Shown here: positions 34,628-46,400 of the stretch, piece after piece
Position numbering within the stretch: position 1 is the stretch's first letter
How the letters are laid out: each line of letters opens with the position of its first letter
NCBI RefSeq assembly: GCF_003597395.2
Contig: NC_133770.1
Location: 208,287,036 to 208,351,035, forward strand
Source of the DNA: Chelonoidis abingdonii
Lineage: Eukaryota; Chordata; Testudines; Testudinidae
DNA length: 64,000 bases
Direction: 5' to 3'
The notes under the pieces: model-generated
What the model saw: the letters and a program-made list of their open reading frames with translations, nothing else
What the model was told of the DNA's origin: nothing
Databases searched by the model: none
Made by a program: the position numbers and the translations under genes

Positions 34628-35318
34628 GCCTTAGCCCCTCTTTGCTGCCGACTGGGAGCTGCCTGAGGTGGGAGCTGCCCGGCTGGAGCCTGCGCCCTGG
34701 TCCCCCTCCCACATCCCAACCCCCTGTCCCAGGTTAGAACCCCACCATGTACCCTAACTCCCTCTCAGACCCCCTACACCCGAACCCTCTGCCCCAGGTC
34801 GAAACCCCTTTCTGAACCCAACCCCCCTGCCAGAGCCCGCACCCCCTCCTACACCCCAATCCCCTATCCCAGCCCTGAACCTGTTCCTGCACTCCAAACT
34901 CCTTGGCCCCAGCCTGGAGCCCCCTCCTGTACTCCAAACCGCTCATCCACAGCCCCATCCCAGACCCCACACTTCCAGCTGGAGCCTGCACCCTCTCCCA
35001 CACCCCAAATCCCTGTCCCAGCCCTGAGCCCACTCCCACACTCCAAATCCCTTGGCCCTAGCCTGGAGCCCCCTCCTGCACCCTAAACCCCTCATCCCCA
35101 GTCCCATGCAGAGCCTGCCCCCAGCTGGAGCCCCCAACCCTCTGCTCCAGCCCAGTGAAAGTGACTGAGGGTGTGGGAGAGCGAGTGATGAAGGGAGTGG
35201 GGCTGGAGTGAGTGGGAGGCGGGGCCTCAGAGAAAGGCCAGGGCCGTGGGGAAGGGGCGGGGCAAGAGGCTGGGACATGGATGTTCAGTTTTGTGCAATT
35301 AGAAAGTTGGTAACCCTA
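34628..35318 (-). mobile_element. hAT-like element, truncated copy of the 50842-51756 family
   Basis: Read on the minus strand it begins at 35318 with TAGGGTTACCAACTTTCTAA and matches the start of the element at 50842. It continues through an imperfect GC-rich tandem region (CTGGAGCCCCCTCCTG-type units) to 34628, about where CTGCCTTAGCCCC aligns with the reverse complement of about 51370. The far end is missing. The 60-110 codon minus-strand open frames here are translations of the tandem region. Confidence 0.75.
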
Positions 35319-35324
35319 TTGTCA

Positions 35325-38300
35325 AGGTTTTTGTATGCTTGACAGCAGAGGAGAGTTTTGAGGTTAATGAGGTAACTTGGTAGCTATTTACAGAGAGTAC
35401 CTTCCAATTGTGTGGGCAGCATGGGAGAAAGCAAAAAGGTGTTTGAAAATTTAACAGGTGGGTAGTGGAGGCTGACATCACAGGCTGATTGGAGGTGGTG
35501 AGCATTAACAGTTTGATACTGAATGAGCTGAGAAGTAGGGTAGGGATTGACTATGAAGCACCTGGAAAGTGAAGATAAGCATCATACCCTCCAGGGGGAG
35601 CCTGTGAAGGGATTCAAAAAACAAAGGGTGAACATGATCAAGGTGACAGGCACTAGGCAAATGATCTTTGCAGCAGCAGCATACTTAAGGTTTAAAAAAA
35701 AAAGCACTACAAAGAAGACATTAAAAATAAGTGAAACTACACACGTGCTAATAAACTTATCAGTGTTTACTCCACCCCAACAAGGATATTGGCAGGATCA
35801 GTCCTTCAAACCCCCACAAAACAGGGATTGCCTTGTTGGTCACAAGTTCATCACAGTTTCAGCTCAGAACAAGCACGCTCATAACATGTTTAGTCATTTT
35901 ATACCATTCAGGGATCTTTGATCTGGAGTTTCCAGGAGTAGCTAACCAGCAGGCTACAGGGCTTGCGCCCAGTGTATAATAGCTTCAAAAGATTGGCTTT
36001 GGAGGGAAGAATTTGCCTTTCCCTCCTTCCATGTACTTTCTAGGAAATCCACTTTACACGTTGTTGCATGCCTGAGTGCTCTGCAAGGACGAGGCCCACA
36101 CACACACTGTGAGTGATTTGGCGTTTAATGAAGGTAAAGTAATACACCCGCAACGGGGACTCCACACGTTGCTATCACAAAAGCGGAGAGCAGAGTCCAA
36201 AGCAGCAACACAAGTTACAGCAAATATAGTATCATGTTAATCGGATGTAAAGCAGTTCATGCCTATGCATTTCGGGGCTTTCCAACAGCTAGGGCTGCCC
36301 CCTTGGCATAGGGCCAGGGGCTTTCTGCACTTCCCCATGTACACAGGGGCTTCCCATGCTAAGCGGTTTTAACCGGTTACAAGCAGCATACACTAGTGCA
36401 CAACAACCTCTAATAACTTGTCCTTGAGAAGGTGATAAGCCCTAGCTAGGCCGTAACAAACTCTTCCGTGGTCCCTTATACACGTTTTGTTCCAAAAAGG
36501 CCTTTGAAGTGCCATACAATTCCAGAACCATACATAAATATTTGAATTTTTAATGCATGAACTCCAAAGACTGAATTCAATAAGATTTAATTTCAGTAAG
36601 GTTTGTCCAGGATGTTGCAGGATATTGTCAGTCTGTCACATTAGCCATCTACACACACACATGTAACAAGGCTCAGTAATATTGCTATTTGCAATATATT
36701 AATATGGCCTGCCCAATTTATAAGTATATGTTTCCAATCATTTAAAATCTTTTTGAAAAAATGTAGGCTTTTTGATCTCCCTCTCCCCACCTAGTAAATA
36801 TGGAATGAGTCACGGTTCTTTTTAATGAGAAAGCAATCTTTTTAGCTCATGACGACAATTGTATAGATACTTAAGGCACAGGAATAAATACACAGAATGC
36901 TTTCCCATGACATTCTCTGATCCAGGACTGAATTGTGTACTTTATTCAGCCGGAACTCTCATGGGAAGTTAGTTGAGGATGAGTATACCAAGATGCTCAG
37001 GTACCACAGTGCGGACTACAGTATAATACCTAGATAGAAAAGCCAAGGGAAGAGATTATAGACCTATATTCTCTGCTTTTTGAACAGAGGGGCTTATTCC
37101 AGCAGTAGATACCTGGCAAATTCGGGTAGTGGGACTATTTGGGTCAGAAGGGTGGGATTTATGAAGGAAAGTAAACAGAGCCTTTAGAGACTCTTCCCAC
37201 AGTAGTTCAGTGGAAGAGCTGTTCCCCAGTTTCATAAAGCTAGGGGTAAACCACACAACAGACACAGTTCAAGAGAGGCACTCTTGGCCTATGTTGTGTG
37301 TACTCCTAAGTGAAGCATTGTCCTGTGACAGCTGTTGCTTTAAGGAAGGTTTCCTGGTAAGCCTTGTTTTGACACAGCCAGCAATAGGATACATGTCTGA
37401 GAAGAACTAAGCTTTCCAGCTGGCTGAAAAACTCCAGAAGGCTTACAGATTAGACTTCACAGACCGCTCTTCAGGCTGAGGGACAGCAGAAGCAGGATTT
37501 TGATCATGAAGCCAAAAAAAAAAATTGATTGTGGTTTTGTTTGAATTCTGATTATTATATTTTATATGGGTCCTGTGGGTCCATGCCAGTGCATGTGGGA
37601 GTCAATCTTATAGCCATTTTCTTCTAAATGTAATTTTTAAAAAAATACAGGTCCATTTTGTAAAAAATCACTTTCCATTTTGCCAACTGATACAATTGCT
37701 GGGAAAACATAATTACATCCTAGTTTCATTTTTTTTTAGGAAAGATGAAAAAATTTCCAACTTCCACTGAAATAAAATGGCAAAACTGCCACTGACTGTA
37801 ATGGGAGCAGATGAGTTCTTACCGAAATAACAAGCTGTCAGGATAGATATATTTTAATCTACTCACCCTAGTGCTCTGTGAGCTTTCATCCCTGGCCACA
37901 GATACTTCAGTTCCATGGACCATTGTAGCTCTGCTATTGTAGGTGTACTTCCTGGTCCCCTCTTCCATCTTATTTGGATGATGGAGTTGAGAAGTGGTAG
38001 TGATCGTTGGAATGAGACTATCAAATTGATAATCTGCCTAGTGTGTGAATAGGCTCTAGTCTTTAAACAGAGATACCCGGAACTCCTACAAAGACTGGCC
38101 ATTAGGACAATTATAATTTTTGTTTGTTTTTCATAAGCATAGAGGGCATAAGCTAGAGTAATTTCTTTTCTTTCATGCTGACATCATGAAGTTTGCAGCG
38201 GTATGTCAAAATATCAAACATTGCCAGCTCCTTTAGTACTATTTCTCCTTACCCCACCACTTTAAAGAGGAGACAAGCCTAGTGCATTTTATACTGGAAT

Positions 38301-39980
38301 AATCAGGAAACCAAAGAAAATATATATCTATTTCTTAACAAAAAAAAAATTTGAATCTGTAAAAATGACATCTTACATGTTTTGTCACTTCAAAGTCAGT
38401 AGCTGCACTATTCTGTTTCCTCTGAGTTGACGTGACTTCCGTGTATCCATCTATACAAAATCTGTACACAATGGTAAAACTGTACAGTCTGATTGATTTC
38501 ATACAAGCTGGTGGACTCTTCACTGAGGACTCCAGATAAAAAGCAGCAAGCTATATTTGGATTTGGTCTTAACTTGTATTTTCCTTCTCATCTTCTGCAA
38601 GGTATTTTAACTCCTGGTTTGCTGTGGTGAATTAGTTTAGGGCCAAATGGTGCCTGGCCCTAGCATGGGGTCACAGTTGGAGAGGCTGCAAGAAGCAGTC
38701 TCCCTGTTTAAAACCTCCATACAGGAAGAGGCACAGTTGCAGTTCCTGCATTGTCTTGCAGTACGACCTACCTCCAAGGGAATGGAGAGGAGATAAGGCC
38801 ATGTTTTTCATTTTATCTTCACTAGGTTGAATTCACCTTACTTTCCTATAATATTATCTCACTATGCAAATATGTGAGCATTGTGTGCGTTTCACCATTC
38901 TTCCTGTTAAATGCAAGCAGCAATTCTTGAAGTACTTTATGCTTCATCTTTTGAAGAGTTGTAATGCTAGTATAGTTAATGTAAGCCAGAATCTTAGAAA
39001 CAGATGGGAGTTATTTATGATCAGGCAATCTGGAGCAAGTACCTGGAACAAAAGTCTAATTATAGGAGTACCAAATTAAGTACAACAGTTTTAGTGTTTA
39101 TGATATGAAGTTGTAAAAGAAAAAAAGTGCAGTGATTCTGAAACTTTAGGGTGAATGCTTTCCACAACTAAGCCAGGGATTTAGGACTTGCTCCAATTCT
39201 CACTGAAGATGATAGCCAAATTCCTATTGACTGTGGAAGCAGGATCAGCTTAATTCATAAAAGTGCCCTATTTTTTTTAATGGGAGTCATGTGAATTAAT
39301 TTTGTTAATGCTTTGGAAGCATTTAGAACAAGTTTAAATCAAATTGTAATTTTTCTGTGTTACTAGCCTTATTCTTCAGCTTGTTGCTGCTGCTACCTCA
39401 GGGTGTTTACTTTTGGCTATTAGTGCAACTTAGAGGTTTACACTACTGAGAATGAAATAGGCAACTCTTAAAACAAAGTGTTTGAGGTCATAAACATAAA
39501 ATGGGACTCCATAAAGAGATACATTTTTAAAAAATGCAAAATGGTCGTTTCCTTCTTGGCAGGGTTTGTTTCAGAGGAGCAGCATGTAGTTCAAAGAGCA
39601 CTTTACTAAGTAGCTGCAGCTAAAGGAGGCTTTCAAACCAATGGGAGCCCAGTTGCCTGGTCTCCCTCTCTCTACACAGTGTGGCTGTGTATGTGTCATA
39701 CAATTGAATTGCATGGAGTGAAAGGTAACAGACAACCAGTACACTACACAAGAGTGGAGGGAGCCGAAATGTTGACCAAAGACACCAAGGCTAACCCCTT
39801 CTCTTACAAAAAGTGTTAAAGGATCTTGAATGTTCATGCAAAGCAGATAAATTCCCATCCAATATACATAGCAGCACCACCGCAAAGCAAAACAGGGAGC
39901 CAAAGTGACTGTAATTCCATTGTTACGTACATAATCCTGGATTTGAGGGCAAATTCAATAGTGTAGTCATAGTAGAATAT
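35325..39980. other. mostly unassigned; possible LTR-like segment 35940-36500
   Basis: 35330-35710 resembles an old dispersed repeat (GGCTGATTGGAGGTGGTGAG, then GTGAACATGATCAAGGTGAC). 35940-36500 is GC-richer than its surroundings and has a moderately complex sequence like an LTR or other retroelement remnant, but I found no ends or target duplication. The rest, to 39980, shows no gene or transposon signature. Confidence 0.35.
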
Positions 39981-39983
39981 ATA

Positions 39984-40190
39984 CAGGCAAGTCTCATCTT
40001 ATGCGGGGATTCCGTTCCGTGGTTAGCACATAAAGCGAAAACCGCATATAGTCAAAATTACATTGAGTTGAATGGTAGGTGGAATCGCCTGCACTACAGA
40101 AACAGTATTTAAATGGCTGTTCTTTTTTTTAGCCAACCGCGTAAAGCTGAAACTGTGCATGTAAAATGCGCGTAAGATGCGACAGACCTG
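39984..40190. mobile_element. Tigger/pogo-like MITE with TA duplication
   Basis: 207 bp. The inverted ends are CAGGCAAGTCTCATCTTATG and CGCGTAAGATGCGACAGACCTG (in reverse complement CAGGTCTGTCGCATCTTACG). TA flanks both sides at 39982-39983 and 40191-40192. The CAGG ends and TA target fit the pogo/Tigger branch of Tc1/mariner. There is no coding region. Confidence 0.75.
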
Positions 40191-40595
40191 TATTTACCTC
40201 ATTCAGTCAATCTGATTGTTCACTCAGTCTTGCCCAACTCTCTGTGCAGTCCTTTGGATGCAAGCACCAAATGTGACATGCAGACAAGAGTTAAAATACA
40301 GTGACCAAGAAATCATAGTATTCCTGTATATCTTAGTGAGATAAATAGAAATGAAAATTGAACAATTATGTTAAAAAAATCTCTATATCTTTATCGTCTA
40401 TCTCCATTTGAACCTTGTGTTCCTCTCTCTTGACTGCTAGAGTTGCTGCTAGCCTAATGGTAAATATATCACTGCTTGAAAGGACCACCTCCAGGTGTTA
40501 AATAGTCCATCCTCGGCATTCAGTCATACCTTGATTTGAGACTGCTTGTGCTGTAGACCCAAGCCCACTTTAAACTGTGGAGACAACCAAATGTA

Positions 40596-41095
40596 TGCAG
40601 TGTTATAGCTGCATTAGTCCCAGGATATTAGAGAGATGGAACAGATTGTTTAGCATAAGTTGTTAACACATATTTCCATGGACTGTTCAAGGTGAATGTG
40701 TTAACTACATATGCTAAACAATCTGTTCCATCTCGTATTTAGCGTGACACTCTGAGTAAGGCTCTGTACTACACAGCTTTTAGTGACATGGCTGTGCCGC
40801 TACAGCCGTGTCACTAAAAGCTGCACCATGTAGGTGCTGTTTGTCGGCTCTCCTGCCAACAAAAAACTTCCACCCCCAACGAGCGGCATTTGTGTTGTCA
40901 GCAGGAGCGCTTTCCTGCTGACAATGCACTGTTCACATTGACGCTTGTTGCGGCAAAATGTTTCTTTTGTGGAGGCGGGGATTAACACCTCTGAAAGACA
41001 AAAATTTTGTCATTCAGTTGCCAGTATAGACATAGCCTCAGTTTCTCAGATCTGAAGAAAAGCTTTGCGTAAGCTCTGGAGATGACCAGTCATTT
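40596..41095. mobile_element. Penelope-like 3' ends, inverted, split by a MITE
   Basis: 40596-40632 matches the extreme 3' end of the subfamily-2 PLE on the minus strand (GTCCCAGGATATTAGAGAG). Arms 40634-40671 and 40696-40733 are reverse complements with two mismatches over 38 bp. The plus copy continues CTCGTATTTAGCGTGACACTCTGAG to 40759, is interrupted by a 278-bp MITE, and resumes at 41038 with TTTCTCAGATCTGAAGAAAA and GTAAGCTCTGG. This is the third inverted PLE end in the window. Confidence 0.65.
40760..41037. mobile_element. Harbinger-like MITE with internal hairpin
   Basis: 278 bp between GGCTCTGTACTAC and GTATAGACATAGCC (reverse complement GGCTATGTCTATAC). The flanking trinucleotides are TAA and TCA, one mismatch from a Harbinger duplication. 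A 22-bp stem (40774-40795 with 40802-40823, one mismatch, 6-nt loop) lies near the left end. A second shorter inverted pair, GTTGTCAGCAGGAGCGC and TTTCCTGCTGACAA, lies near 40896-40924. Non-coding. Confidence 0.65.
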
Positions 41096-41291
41096 CACAC
41101 TGATTAGTTGGTAGCAGCTGTCAGCCAAGAGCAGAAAGGGCATGGGATGCAGAGTCTGAGCATTTACTGCACTGTAAAAATAATTTTATTTTAAGCATTT
41201 CCAAAAATGTATGTAAACCAAGTCTGCAGTTAAAGGCAGAGAAGGTGAAGATCAAAAAAAGGGGATTTCCAGAAACTTTTAATGTATAGTG

Positions 41292-41906
41292 TGTGGCAAA
41301 TTGCCCGTACTGTTATGCTGGGTCTCCCGCTTTCTCTTCTTTAGGGAAGGTTCAGGGCGCCATTGCTTGCCTCTGAACTGGTATTTTAATTACCCCACTA
41401 GTGTCCTTGAGGAGAGGAGTGGAGAGGGAGGGACCTGGGCCCACCCTCTTCTCCAGGTCCCAACCCAGGGGCCCTGAGGTTTGTGGTGAACCACTTGAAC
41501 CAGCGGTTCCTTCCCCTGGGTTACTTCCCTCTCCTGCCCTTCAGCTTGTGAAGGGGCTTCTTGTCGTCCTTCTACACAAGCCAGGTGCCCCTTACCTTGG
41601 GTTTCTTTTGGATTTCTCAGCCCACCGCAGCACTCCTCCAAACTCTCCCTCTCCCTCTCCCTCTCCCTCTCCCTCTCCCTCTCCCTCTCCAGCTTCTTCA
41701 AACTGCTCTCTGCTCCAACTCCCCCACTGTCTGGCTGAAGCAGGGGTTTTTATCACATGACTGATTGCTGGTGCTCTAATTGGCTTCAGGTGCTCTAATT
41801 GGCTACAAGTGCTCTAGTTAATCTATAGCAAACCTTCCTCTCCCTTGCAGAGAATAAGGCTCCGTGCTAACACTCTCCTGCTGCCCTCTGGCCATGCTGT
41901 ATCACA
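41292..41906 (-). mobile_element. solo LTR, family B-like, AGTG duplication
   Basis: 615 bp, from TGTGGCAAATTGCC to GCTGTATCACA, with an exact 4-bp duplication AGTG at 41288-41291 and 41907-41910. On the minus strand a TATA-like GTGATAAAAACCCC follows three CCAATTAGAGCACC-like repeats, so transcription would run leftward. It contains a CCCTCT hexamer array. The open frames on both strands (41390-41764) are translations of this array and its flanks, not genes. The overall plan resembles the 12685-13326 LTR. Confidence 0.87.
41643..41690 (+). repeat. (CTCTCC)n hexanucleotide array
   Basis: Eight perfect tandem CTCTCC-type hexamers within the solo LTR. They give proline-serine repeats in one strand's translation and arginine-glutamate repeats in the other. 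Confidence 0.93.
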
Positions 41907-42116
41907 AGTGTTAGTGACCAAACTCTGCACCAGTCTGTATGCTTAGCTAAAATATTTGTAATATGAAATTAAAAGTCAAACATTTATTGATTTTAGGAAT
42001 GTAAATTTTATTAGGATTTTTTTTTTTGCAAAGATTATTTTAAAAACAGGAGATTAAATACTTAGATTTGTTCAGCAGGCCCTAGTGGCCTTACTTATAT
42101 TACTCTCTATTTAGGA

Positions 42117-43020
42117 GAGAGATGGGCAAACTACGGCCCACGGGCCACATCCGGCCCACGGGACTCTCCTGCTTGGCCCCAAGCTCCTGGCCCGGGAGGC
42201 TTGCTCCCGGCCCCTCCCCCACTGTTCCTTCTCCCTCGCAGCCTCAGCGCACTGGCGCAGTGCTCTGGGCAGTGGGGTTATGAGCTCTTGCTGGGCAGCG
42301 CAGCTGCAGAGCCGTAGCCTGACCTGGTGCTCTGTGCTGCGCAGTGGCGTGACTGACTTCAGCCAGGCAGCAGGACTTGCCTGTCCTGGTGCTCTGGGGG
42401 GCACATCTGTAGTGCTGCCAGCCACCGGTGCTCCAGGCAGCGCGGTAAGAGGGCAGGGAGCAGGGGGGAGGGGGGTTGGATAGAGGGCAGGGGAGTTTGG
42501 GGTGGTGATCAGGGGTGGGGATGTGGATAGGGGTATGGGCGGTCAGAGGGCGGGGAACAGGGGGGTCGAATGGGGTGGGATCCCTGGGCGACAGTCAGGA
42601 AGGGGGGGGGTTGGATGCAGTGGCAGGGGGTAGTCAGAGGCAGGGTTTGCTGGGGCAGTCAGGGAGAAGGGGTGGTAGGATGAGGCAGGGGTCCCGGAGG
42701 GGCAGTCAGGAATGAGAAGAGGGGTTGGATGGGGTGGCGGGGGGCAGTCGGGGCGGGAGGTCCAGGGGCGGTCTGGGGACAGGGAGAGGGTGGATGGGGC
42801 AAGGGTCATGGGGGAGCAGACAGGGGACAGGGAACAGGGAGGGTTGGATGGTGCAGGCAGGCCGTCAGACGGTGAGAAGCGGACGTGTGGGGGGGTCGGA
42901 TGGAGGGCGGGGGCGGACCATGCCTGGTTGTTTGGGGAAGCACAGCCTCCCCTAACCAGCCCTCCATACAATTTTGAAAACCCGATGTGACCCTCAGGCC
43001 TAAAAGTTTGCCTGCCCCTG
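42117..43020. mobile_element. hAT-type non-autonomous element, ATTTAGGA duplication
   Basis: 904 bp with the right end AAGTTTGCCTGCCCCTG and a worn left end GAGAGATGGGCAAACTACGG, flanked by the exact 8-mer ATTTAGGA at 42109-42116 and 43021-43028. The interior is G-rich (GGGGTTGGAT, GGGCAGTCAGG) with an imperfect period. The frames of 60-142 codons on both strands come from this low-complexity region. No transposase. Confidence 0.88.
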
Positions 43021-43414
43021 ATTTAGGAGTGGGTGAAGGGAACCCTACAAAACGTAATGCCTTTACAAAACAAACTTCATTTTTTACTACATTAGTTTTA
43101 ATAGGTATAATTTATAATTTAGAAAACAAAAGTGGCACTGTAATATTTAATAGGTAACATAAATAGGGAAATAGATCATTTTGGCAGTTAACCACATCCT
43201 TACTGGTGTACTCTGCATAGTTTAGCAGATAAAATAGAAACCACCTCAATGCCAAAATTTATGTATATAAAAAATAAACTTCATTAAAGTTAGGGTATTA
43301 AATAAGTGGCCTGACTTTTCAAAAGTGCTGAGCACCCAACAGCTCATTTTTATGTCAATTTTGGAGAAATCCCTTTAACAGAATAGGAGACTGATTGTAA
43401 AGAATATATGGGAA

Positions 43415-43490
43415 TTTGTCCTGTTTTGAGCAGGGGATTGGACTAGATGACCTCCTGAGGTCCCTTCCAACCCTGAGATTCTATGATTGT
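43415..43490 (+). mobile_element. CR1 3' tail fragment
   Basis: GGATTGGACTAGATGACCTC followed by CCTTCCAACCCTGAGATTCT and ATGATTGTA is the canonical CR1 3' end. Nothing upstream is recognisable, so this is a strongly 5'-truncated copy. Confidence 0.85.
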
Positions 43491-43499
43491 ATGTACTGG

Positions 43500-46400
43500 G
43501 ATTTTTTCCCCAGTGACCGCAAAATGTCATCATGTGCTCCATGCACATTCATCAGGCAGGACTTAGATCTACCAGTGAAAAAGATGTTCTCGATTTTTTC
43601 ATAAGAGGTGGATCTGAGCTACAGAGTTCAGATTCTCCAAATACAGCTGTTTGAATCAGAACATCTTTTTTCTACCACTTCTCTATTCTCTATAGAGCAA
43701 CATCCAACATAGCTTTTTCTTTTTGATTTTTATGTTGTCCTAAACATAATTGATGGGGAGTTATCTATGATGTTGGCAAAAGTCTGGTGACAGAGTTTTA
43801 GTTAATTTGTGCTCTCTCTTTTGGATGACTGTCACTGTAACAGCAAAACAGTATTTCAGGGTCATTCATTGACAGGAATTACTGTCTCTCTTACAGTTTC
43901 TGTAATTATATTTCCCTCAGGGCATAAAATATTGGTCCAGTTTTGAACCTTGGCTTTGTGGTTGCATCCCTTTAACTACATGGGGCTCAATCTTGCACGA
44001 TTTACAGGAGTAGTCTAATAGGAGTCAATGCTATGAAATCAGTTGAAGGGCTCACAGGGTTAGGGATAACTCTTTTATTTGTAATGCTTACAGGATTGAG
44101 TCCTTGACTTATAAAGAAGCTTTAGAGGGTCAGTATTAGGTGTTTGCAAGATCTGCATGTGTTAAAAAACCAGTAGAAAATCTTTTCACAATGTTACTTT
44201 GTTTAAAACAAAAGACATGGTGGGATTTCCAAAGGTTCTGTGTAACTTTTGACAAGAATCTAAATGAATATTACCAGTAAAATTAAAAGGTGAAGTTTCA
44301 AGAGTATAGTGTGTGAATATGCTGATTTAGCAATTTCAGCGGGCCACATTTGAATGTAAAGACAACTGTGGGAGTGACCAATTGCTTTGCAATGGGGAAG
44401 GGGTGATGTAAGATGACACCTTAAAACAGTCCATGTCAGTCAGTGGTAGTCTGTTCTGGCAGGTCTCCATTATGAGTTGACACCATTTAAAGGTGTTTTC
44501 AGTTGGGTGGAAAAACCAAAATAAAATACAGAATCTAGCTACAGAGAAGAAGTGGACGAATAAGAGAAACTAAAAATTAGAGGTTCTTTATGCAATGTTT
44601 TTTTTTCTAGGTTCTACATGGGAGAAAACATTACGACAGATCGGTTTTGAAAGGTAGGCAGTGAATTTATCTCCTATGCATGTTGCAGCTTAAAATACAA
44701 ACAAAAAAAGAGATGCGCATACGCAGGTTGGCAAAGTTATTTACGTTAATTGATCTACATTATCTGGGATGTCAAAGTTAGGGGGAGTGGTATGCAGAGT
44801 TACTGGCAGGCTCACAACTTTCATTTTTAACTATATCTGTCTGATCATTGAGCACAAGGTTCTTTTGTAAATCTGGCTCACAATAATTTCATTTGGGAGC
44901 AACATAATGTACTACGGTTTAAGTAGGCTTCATAGAGTATTTGGTTTGAAGTCTTACCTCTCAATGAAGGTATTGCTGCTTTCCTATATTTTTCATAAGA
45001 CTTCTGAATTATGGCATATTAACTAACAAAAACGAATGAATGTGGAAAAGGAACACGATTGGCAAAGCACTATTTAACATCGGAGAAAAATCCAGAATTA
45101 AGCATTCCTGAAGTGCAAAGCCTTCTTTCAGCCAAACATAACCACAGAGTCGTCATACCAGAAACATATGTCTCTCTTGGAACTTAAACTAGGCCAGGCC
45201 TTGCTAAAGAGTAATCTGTTCTCAGGGCTGGAAATACTCACTTCCGTATATGCTAACCTGCTTCCTGTCCATATAGAGCTTTGATCTTCTGTCTAAACCA
45301 AATATTTCTAAACTGCACAAGAGTGTGCTAGGGCAAGGCATGAGGCCACTATGAACTGGACTAGATATGTATGAGAGAAGGGCAACTTTGTCTTTTAACA
45401 TTACGTGTAGGCTGCCTGGTGCCAATAACATAGATGGCCTTTTCAAAGCCAGGGTGACATTGAGAAGAGGAAAGCCTTTCCTTTTCATTGTCTCCACCTA
45501 GTATCATCTTTCTAGCTGCTCTCACTTTTATTGTTGGTTAATTTAAACAACTTGCCTGTATTTAAGTTAATGGCTAGTTCATTGAACCAGAATGAAACTA
45601 TCCTGCACAACGCATAAATTGGTGCCTTAGAGCTTTTCTGTTACAATAAAATTTATCTTTAAATTTAAACCTCTCCCTTGATTAAAATCCTCAGACATTA
45701 ATAACAATTAATGAAAGGAGGCTCTAGTCATTCTTGTCTAAAAGCATTCCACTTCACTAATTCCTCCTGAGCACATAAATTGACTGAACACTGAACCACT
45801 GTAGTATCAGCAAATGTAAGGGGTGGATCAATACTACCATTAAACAGCTTGCCCTCAGGACTTCAAGGACAGTGTCCCAGAGTCACTGCCCAGATTTATT
45901 CTTAAGGCTCAGCATTAAAAGTTATTTGGAAATAGAGACTCTGAAAGTTGTCCACACATTTCTCTACAGCTTCATGTTTCATGAAGTTTAGAAAGAACTG
46001 ATAATACCCTTATTGATCTATTTTTTAAAAATAATAATTTTGAAAGCATCTTCATTATATGAATTTAACGAAATGTTGAATTTATTCCGTGGTATATTTA
46101 ATGATATATTATTTCAGTGGTAGGCTTACTTCTGTAAAGACTGGAGGATCTCACACAGGGCGTTTGTACTATTTTTGGCAGGGGACAATTCAGGGAAAGG
46201 ATTAATTTTTATTTTAATGCCTTCAGAGTATTAACTATTTGCAGGGTATATGTTGAAACATTACATTTCTGAGAATTTTAAAGGACTGAGGGGGAGAAGT
46301 TATAATTCTGAATCTTTGCAGCAGTAAAAGTCACCTTTTGATTGGTCCTGATTTGCCTTTTTAGTTTCACAGGCTATTGCTGGTTTAAAGATGTAAAGCT

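Noticed and set aside
34734..35278. Glycine- and proline-rich frames up to 111 codons
   Set aside because: They come from an imperfect GC-rich tandem region in a truncated hAT-like element; the related copy at 50949-51373 gives similar shadows.
41390..41764. Proline-serine and arginine-glutamate repeat proteins
   Set aside because: They are translations of the CTCTCC array in the solo LTR at 41292-41906.
42111..42990. Several 60-142 codon frames on both strands
   Set aside because: They are confined to the G-rich interior of a hAT element with exact 8-bp duplications.
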